Positions 58,701 through 64,000 of a stretch of DNA of 64,000 nt are shown in pieces. Each line of letters opens with the position of its first letter. Positions within the stretch are counted from its first letter, which is position 1. The translations under genes were made by a program, and so were the position numbers. The notes beneath the pieces are model-generated. The model saw only the letters and a program-made list of their open reading frames with translations, did no database searches and was not told where the DNA came from. The stretch is from contig JAFCMP010000045.1 of the NCBI GenBank assembly GCA_017506865.1, positions 1 through 64,000 on the forward strand. Direction: 5' to 3'. The stretch comes from Tribonema minus. Lineage: Eukaryota; Sar; Xanthophyceae; Tribonematales; Tribonemataceae.

Positions 58701-61700
58701 GCCCTGGGGTACCCTGGGGCCGTAGAGTAGAGGTGGCGATCAGGTCAGCATTATCATGTGACTGGCAGCACCAATTGCCTCAGGACGTTGCATGCACCGC
58801 AAATGTGGAGCCAGCCGATTGGCGTGCCGGGCACTGCCAACGGCGGATGTGAACGACGCAGGTGCACTTGCAAGGTGCTGCGCATTGACAGCTATGCGGC
58901 GTCTAGCTGAAGCAGGGTCAACGGCGAAACACTCGTCGGCCCCAACTAGTAGGCACATCATGACTACCTGCCTGCCTCAGAGGATTGTTGCTTTTAGTGC
59001 AACTTCAGTATACATTGCTCCCTCACAACTCTACAATAACAGTTGTCACGTTCTTGTGTACGAATTCTCTGTTGCTTATGACAAATGATGACTATTGCCT
59101 TGGATCCTGCAGCGGAGCCCTTTGCGCATACCTCGAAGCCTCCACCTATGATGAAACGCATACTGTGACGCAAATAAGTGCTTAAGCCACAACTACAGTA
59201 CTGCGCAGGTCTGCGATCAACACGCGGTTGTGCTCAAGGAGAAGGTGCCTTGCTCCCATGAGCACTGGGACAGTCAACCCACACACAGGTCAGCTACCGT
59301 ATTATCTATAATTAAGCCCATGGGGCGAGTTGTTTATGAGTTTCCGAGTCCTCATAAAATGACGCCCCACCCTTAATTTTCGCTCATATAAATGTGCCCC
59401 CCCCCCCCCTTTATTCTTACATGCATACGCAGCATGTGCCCTCTGCGTACGTGTACTATGCACACTCAGTGACTCATCCTACAACACCACATTGTGTGTA
59501 TGCATGCATGCGCTGTCAGCAACGTGCAGAGCTGACAGAAAGACACCTAACAATGTAGCCAGACCCACAAAAAGGCTCCGGGAGGCAGCAGCTGGCTTTC
59601 TGAACGTTGAACTGGTGTCAGGAGCGGCGTACAAGCATGCTGGCACCTCATGATAGTGTTGAATGAGCTAAAATGGCTCGAACATAAATGCACCCCACCC
59701 TTTTTTCCCCCAAATATTAATGGCGCCCCACCCCCCTTTTTTCGCTCTCATAAAAAACTCGCCCCATGGGCTTAATTATAGATAATACGGTACACGTTTA
59801 CATTCACCAATGCCCGGGAGCATTATTGACACAAGATGAGCCCTTTCGAATCGAATGATTCTGGTGGCAGATCTTCACTTCTGTAGGGCTTAGCTCACAT
59901 GAGTGCCGGAACACGTGGCCGACCACCGTGGCGATGCTCAGCGCGGTGGCCGTGTACAGCACAATCTTGCGCGCCTGCTGCTGCCGCTGCGTGAGCTCGT
60001 CATTGCTCAAAAACATGCCGAAGAAATCGCCGCTATCGATGAACATGACCATCCACGCCAGGTAGAACCTGCAGCGTCCGCAGAATGCGAGCCGCACACG
60101 ATGCGCCGCGTCAGCGCAAAAGGTCATCAGCAGGCGGAAATGGTGCAGGCGAGAAATGTAAATGCCGCTGACAGGGGCAGCGCTCAAGTAGCAGCCGACC
60201 AACAGTGATTGTCCTACACGGTGACCATCAAAGGCACTCAGTCAGCAGCCATCGCAGTGCTGGTGGCAGTTAGTGAAGCCCCTTTGACACCAGCCTCAGC
60301 CTCACGCTCAGATTCAGGCTCACACCACCGGTGGTGCGATCGGGCCTGTCCGGTCGTATGATTATTGGTTCCCAGAGTCAGACTTGTAAACTCACCAGAT
60401 CATGATGAGCGTGATGGTGTTGATGAGCCACCGCACGACCACCACTGCGACGATGCCGAGAAGGACTGCTGCCACTTGACCGGCGTCTGAGTTCTCGATC
60501 TGCAGGGTACAGGCATGCGGGGTGTTTGTGCATGTTGAGCTTGTTGTCAGATGATTGGCACGAGGATAGAACTCTTAAGCGCTGGTCCTCTGGATGAAAC
60601 ATGCTGCACACCATTCTTCACGGTTGTGAATGGGTGACTTCGGATGGAATGACAAGGGGGGGGCGGGGTGTCAAGATTGTCGTTTGCTGCGTCTTGCTAG
60701 TACACTTCATGGACCCCATCACTACAGCCATGCCGTGCTTCATCGATTGGCACCATCTGTGAACACAAGCCATCCACCTGTACAATAAGTACTTGATGTA
60801 CGGTGTTTTTGCAGAGACGTGGCCGAGGCAACGGCAGGCAGCCCAGTTGCAGCCTGATGGAAGCATTGTGGTTGATCACCTATACTTTCAAGTAGCAAGA
60901 GCACATAACGAAGCACATGTAAATGTCTGCATAAGCATGACCTGCCACCCTGCCACAGGTGCGGTCGTAGACAAACACTCCACCTAGCAGAGGATCAGCA
61001 CAGAACAAGCTGCAGCCATGTTGCTGCATTGTCAATACATGAAGATCATTGCTGCATTTTGAGTAGAGTTGCGCAACTATTGCAACAGTTAGTTGTTCGT
61101 TATGCCTGCTGGACCATTCGTTAGTTATTCGTTAATTATTCGTTATTTTACATGTATTCGTTATTTTATCATTATTGAATGATATCGATGGTTTCATTCA
61201 CAAATTCCACTCACCGCCACCCTAAAAATGGGTCAAGTGTGATAGAGCTTCTGCTTTCTGTCGGACTTCCATGTATTGTGGCTGCACTTATCTTGTCTTC
61301 AGCAGTTATATAGCCTGTAAAATCATATCATGGCGTTTCTCACAGCACCAGTGTGCATATTGAGGTCACCTTTTAATCTTTCACCCTACTTGAGGTTCCA
61401 CACAACTGTTGAAGTTCTCATTTGGAGTGCTGAAAGCGGCTACAAACGGTGGTCGGAAGTCTAAGATCAATGCCATCAAGGCTTGGACGTGTGTGGCTTC
61501 CAACCAGCATGAAGCAAGCACTCGGCAAGTGCCTTCGTGCGCGGCTATCTGCAGTGCGTGCTTTTTGGCGAGGCTGGCAAACACAATCCCGATTTGGTGA
61601 TGGAGATGTGCTGCTGTGCTGGTGCTGCTCTTGCTGGCACATCAGCGCAACATCATTCGTGCAGGCTTCGTTGTTTACACCGCGTAACAAGCTCGACAAC

Positions 61701-61984
61701 GAGCTGCAGGGGGGCATTTCTCAAACAATGCGAAAACAACGAATCGCCTTCAGAGGCGTCGTTAGTTATTCGTTGTATAACGAATACCGAATACCTAACG
61801 AAGCAACGTGTTGTTTTTGGTTCGTTATGTAACACTAATTTTGAGTACATAGAAAAATTGCCTGTGCAACAGCTCCAACGGTTGTCAGCGCCACAAGGAC
61901 GTAAATAGTGCGCCGCGCCACCTTCTTCCAGAACTCATCCTTGCGGTAGGTCCCCTTAAGACGGCGCTGTAAGCGCCGATGCAC
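49715..61984 (-). CDS. Membrane protein with MORN-like motif and DUF900-type alpha/beta hydrolase domain (many exons)
   Basis: Minus-strand exons found by eye: 61984-61862 (basic stretch plus TM, TIYVLVALTTVGAVAQ; GC donor), 60499-60396 (TM VAAVLLGIVAVVVVRWLI), about 60206-59900 (two hydrophobic spans), 58686-58554, 58362-58143 (YVGGLDPEGRPHGAGQW and EGWWHHG, MORN-like), 57457-57358, 56608-56491, about 55390-55075, 54694-54581, 54047-53985, 53187-53086, 52049-51868, 50889-50785 and about 49965-49857. The last hydrolase exons all join in phase 0. They give EALIFVHGFSTS (oxyanion/His-Gly region), LPFVFSWPGGQ, IITHSMGVRVL (nucleophile Ser in the HSMG elbow), MLNPDFEEVKF (candidate Asp) and KVITVYADAHDGALLAG, the order of DUF900 (PF05990) hydrolases. 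The catalytic His and the stop codon are not located. Substrate unknown; a membrane-anchored esterase is inference. Some exon phases in the N-terminal part do not agree, so exons there are incomplete. Confidence 0.7.
57950..58003 (-). repeat. Partial duplication of the MORN exon end
   Basis: About 50 bp matching 58142-58192 (minus-strand HAFHAMRIAVALNRQEA versus YAFHAMRIAVASNRQE). It lies in the next intron, 140 bp downstream. Confidence 0.75.
59295..59792. mobile_element. Non-autonomous TIR transposon (MITE), ~0.5 kb
   Basis: Perfect 37-bp inverted termini: 59295-59331 starts TACCGTATTATCTATAATTA and continues AGCCCATGGGGCGAGTT; 59756-59792 is its exact complement. The outermost TA at each end may be a TA target duplication as in Tc1/mariner-like elements. 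Internal to the TIRs, both ends carry related CGCCCCACCC(T)n and CATAAATG words and a C run at 59398-59411. No coding capacity. It sits in an intron of the DUF900 gene, so it is absent from the spliced product. Confidence 0.85.
61064..61837. mobile_element. hAT superfamily element remnant, 774 bp
   Basis: Flanked by the perfect 8-bp duplication ATTTTGAG (61056-61063 and 61838-61845). Termini TAGAGTTGCGCAACTA and, on the other strand, TAGTGTTACATAACGA match at 11 of 16 positions. Both subterminal regions hold many TTCGTTA words in both orientations (five at 61095-61165), as hAT transposase-binding repeats do. A minus-strand stretch near 61580-61480 (VFASLAKKHALQIAAHEGTC, then ALMALILDF) resembles a shortened hAT C-terminal dimerisation region, so this is probably an internally deleted copy. 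It lies in a DUF900-gene intron only ~17-24 bp past an exon end. Confidence 0.85.
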
Positions 61985-63580
61985 CTGAGGATGCAGTCGC
62001 AGCACAAAGGAGTGATAGATGTGCATGCATTAGTGAAGTGATCCGGCTGCAAGCATGGCACTCTCACTCAGCGCGACAACAGATTACCGTATGTATTGAA
62101 CCGCCAGTGTCCTGCGATGGTGAGCTTGAGGTTTGCAAGCCGCCGGCCGCATTGACTCGTGTACAGCGTACAAGCTCTGTGCGCACATCCTATCCGAACG
62201 AAAAGGCTACTGATCACGGGACTGAAGTCAGCTCCGCATTGTACGCGGTTTCATGCCCGGCGGAGGCACCAAATTCTCTGGTAAATATTAGGCACCCCGT
62301 CTTCGTTGATCATCTCTGCATGACCAATTCGGTCAAACCAACCAGTTGACCGATCTGGACAAACTTTAAGCGCCAGTTTTGAATCAATACTTTGTCGCGG
62401 CCCTGCCATCGTTGTACAAATGCTTCCAAATGATGTTGGCACCACCACAGTGCCTGAGAATGTGCTCAATGAAATCTACAACAAGTCTACGACATACAGG
62501 CCTGATGCTCTACAGGCCTGATGCTGTGTATACCCTTATCCTGGTTCGATATGGTGAAGTGATTGAACGGGCTGGGGCACCACTGAAACCGACTGATGAG
62601 TGTCGGTTGGGAAGCTTTGTGTACACACTTCTGATGGCCACACCTTGCGCGTGCTTTTACTTTTCAAAAACTACGTCGGGTCGAAATACCTCTCGCGCAC
62701 TGCACATACTGCTGCAGTCTGATGTTGCAGAAGCGCACTTCTTGCAGCCATGCCTAGTCAAGTGGCACTGCTTGCAATCTGCCATATTCAAGTTGAGCTG
62801 CAGCCGGCGATACTCACACCCAAAGTTCAAGAACTTGTTCCTTAAACTGAACACTCAGTGCCCATGGTTTTGCTGATCAGAAAGTGCCGCAATGCTTCAA
62901 GCAAATTGCATGGAAAGTGCCGCTGAGCACCTAATACTGGCAACACACCAACCATCAGCAGGCCTGCTTGGTGTTTGCCATCTCTAACTGCGACTGTTCT
63001 CCATTAGTTTTGTGGGTGTAGTAGCAGGTGAGCGCAAGCGCCAACTGTGCATCTCAGCGTCAGAGAAACGATTTACCAACAATTATGGCGTGTAAGAGAA
63101 ATACACAGCACCTCTGCCGTACAGTCACATCACATCAATCTCACCATGACATTGAACGTCACATCAGGATTCCAGCTCACGCCCTGTATCCGTCCTGGAG
63201 TTTCCTCTGTCACCGCCGGCATTTGAAGAAACCGCTTGCTGCTTTTGATCCTCTACGACGCTAGAGACACACGGTGTCGGCTATCAAAAACAGGAAACAG
63301 GAATCGCGGTGCAACTTCGCGCGCTGCTCTGGAACTCACGGTGTTTATTCCAGCACCTTCAACGCTACTCTGCTACAATAGCACATTTGTGCCACGCAGT
63401 ACTTTTTGGTCCTGGGAAAAGCCGCGTGGTGCGTGCTCGGTGCAGCCCCAACGTCAAGTGTTGCACCTTTTTGGAGAGGGAAGTTAGAGTGGAAGAAGTA
63501 GTTGAAGTACGAGGTTTGTGGCCTGTGTTGGAGAACTCAGGCACCTGAGGCGATTACGCACATTGCTGGCCTCTTAGATT
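61985..63580. other. Unassigned; minus-strand exon candidate near 62380-62262
   Basis: The minus strand about 62390-62262 encodes DRSTGWFDRIGHAEMINEDG followed by VPNIYQRIWCLRRA and a stop, protein-like but unrecognised. A Cys-rich frame (62786-62660, CKQC, HGCKKC, CSSMC) lies further upstream. They could be remnants of a transposase or of an unknown host gene. Confidence 0.25.
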
Positions 63581-63800
63581 GATCGCGCGCCCATCATGAT
63601 GGACCAGGGACGGCGCCACCGGAGAGCGAGTTAGGTGGCTGCCAGTGGTGCTGCTGTGAGAGTTCTTCCTGGTTGATGCGAGGTTGGTGCTCCCATTTGA
63701 CGAGGAACAGGCATGCTGGCTGGTGGGGGAGCCGCAGGAGAGGGCTTGTCTTTGTGGCGTGAGTCGATAGCTCGAATACAAAGCGCACAGAGAGAGCCAT
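63581..63800 (-). CDS. Candidate Ser/Thr-rich exon (possible 5' exon of the DUF900 gene)
   Basis: The frame encodes SYRLTPQRQALSCGSPTSQ followed by Ser/Asn/Thr-rich residues and SPVAPSLVHHDGRAINLRG, with acceptor-like GTATTCGAG upstream. It has the composition of a cytosolic disordered tail that would precede the membrane segments. Connection to the downstream exons is not shown. Confidence 0.3.
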
Positions 63801-64000
63801 TAGTCATGCCAGGCCAGCAAGCACATTAGTGGCATGTAGGCTGAATATTTTGTATGGACAGTCTGTGCTGCTACATGGCGTACATGGCAGTCTTTACTTG
63901 GCGTCCTGGTTCTCGTTGGTCTGTTGAAGGTGCAAGCTCGAAGTTCGTCTTCGTGCACTAGGCCAGGGGGTGTGTCATGGCGGCAGCCACCATCTACTCT

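Noticed and set aside
62490-62525. Tandem AGGCCTGATGCT repeat
   Set aside because: Two short imperfect units only; ordinary slippage.
62660-62786. Cys-rich minus frame as a piggyBac-type zinc finger
   Set aside because: Cysteine spacing does not fit the piggyBac C-terminal pattern and no transposase catalytic motifs were found nearby.

Overview
The window is eukaryotic nuclear DNA: host genes are split by GT-AG introns whose reading phases agree across exons, and there are no bacterial-style operons. A PPR-SMR organelle-targeted protein gene, Cys-type RCC1 repeats with Pro-Thr linkers, and the mix of DIRS, chromodomain Ty3/gypsy, REL-endonuclease LINE and hAT elements suit a green alga (perhaps a prasinophyte-like chlorophyte). 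The species cannot be fixed from sequence alone, and the assignment is inference.

Layout. 1-9.8 kb: two minus-strand host genes, a secreted cysteine-rich protein ending in an EGF-like domain (1.3-2.8 kb) and a four-exon PPR-SMR gene (4.7-8.6 kb). Each has a copy of the same ~0.7 kb cassette immediately upstream, and in the second case the cassette supplies the start codon and first 13 codons. 9.8-12.6 kb: a decayed copy of a multi-exon gene of unknown function; a better copy lies at 44.5-48.0 kb. 12.6-19.6 kb: remnants of a cytosine-5 DNA methyltransferase followed on the same strand by a broken chromodomain Ty3/gypsy element, whose 3' end carries a 5'-truncated LINE. 20.2-25 kb: an RCC1 seven-repeat gene (minus) with likely upstream exons encoding a Pro-Thr linker and a membrane segment. 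25.5-27.3 kb: a 5'-truncated REL-type LINE. 27.3-30.0 kb: non-coding DNA dense in palindromes. 30.0-40.4 kb: a young tyrosine-recombinase (DIRS-order) element with 373-bp direct terminal repeats, split in its reverse transcriptase by a 4.0-kb LINE with a 13-bp target-site duplication. 40.8-41.0 kb: a small hAT-type MITE. 42.1-42.7 kb: a ~185-bp tandem array. 44.5-48.0 kb: the better copy of the duplicated gene. 49.8-62 kb (perhaps to 63.8): a very intron-rich minus-strand gene encoding membrane segments, a MORN-like motif and a DUF900-type alpha/beta hydrolase. Its introns hold a TIR element (59.3 kb) and a hAT remnant (61.1 kb).

About half of the window is mobile-element sequence with several nesting events. 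Host genes sit as islands, all on the minus strand. The observations most worth a second look are the methyltransferase next to a retroelement, the DIRS-type element with simple direct terminal repeats plus nested LINE, the shared 5' cassette in front of two unrelated genes, and the membrane/MORN/DUF900 architecture. Exon limits are read by eye from splice signals and phase, and would need transcript data.
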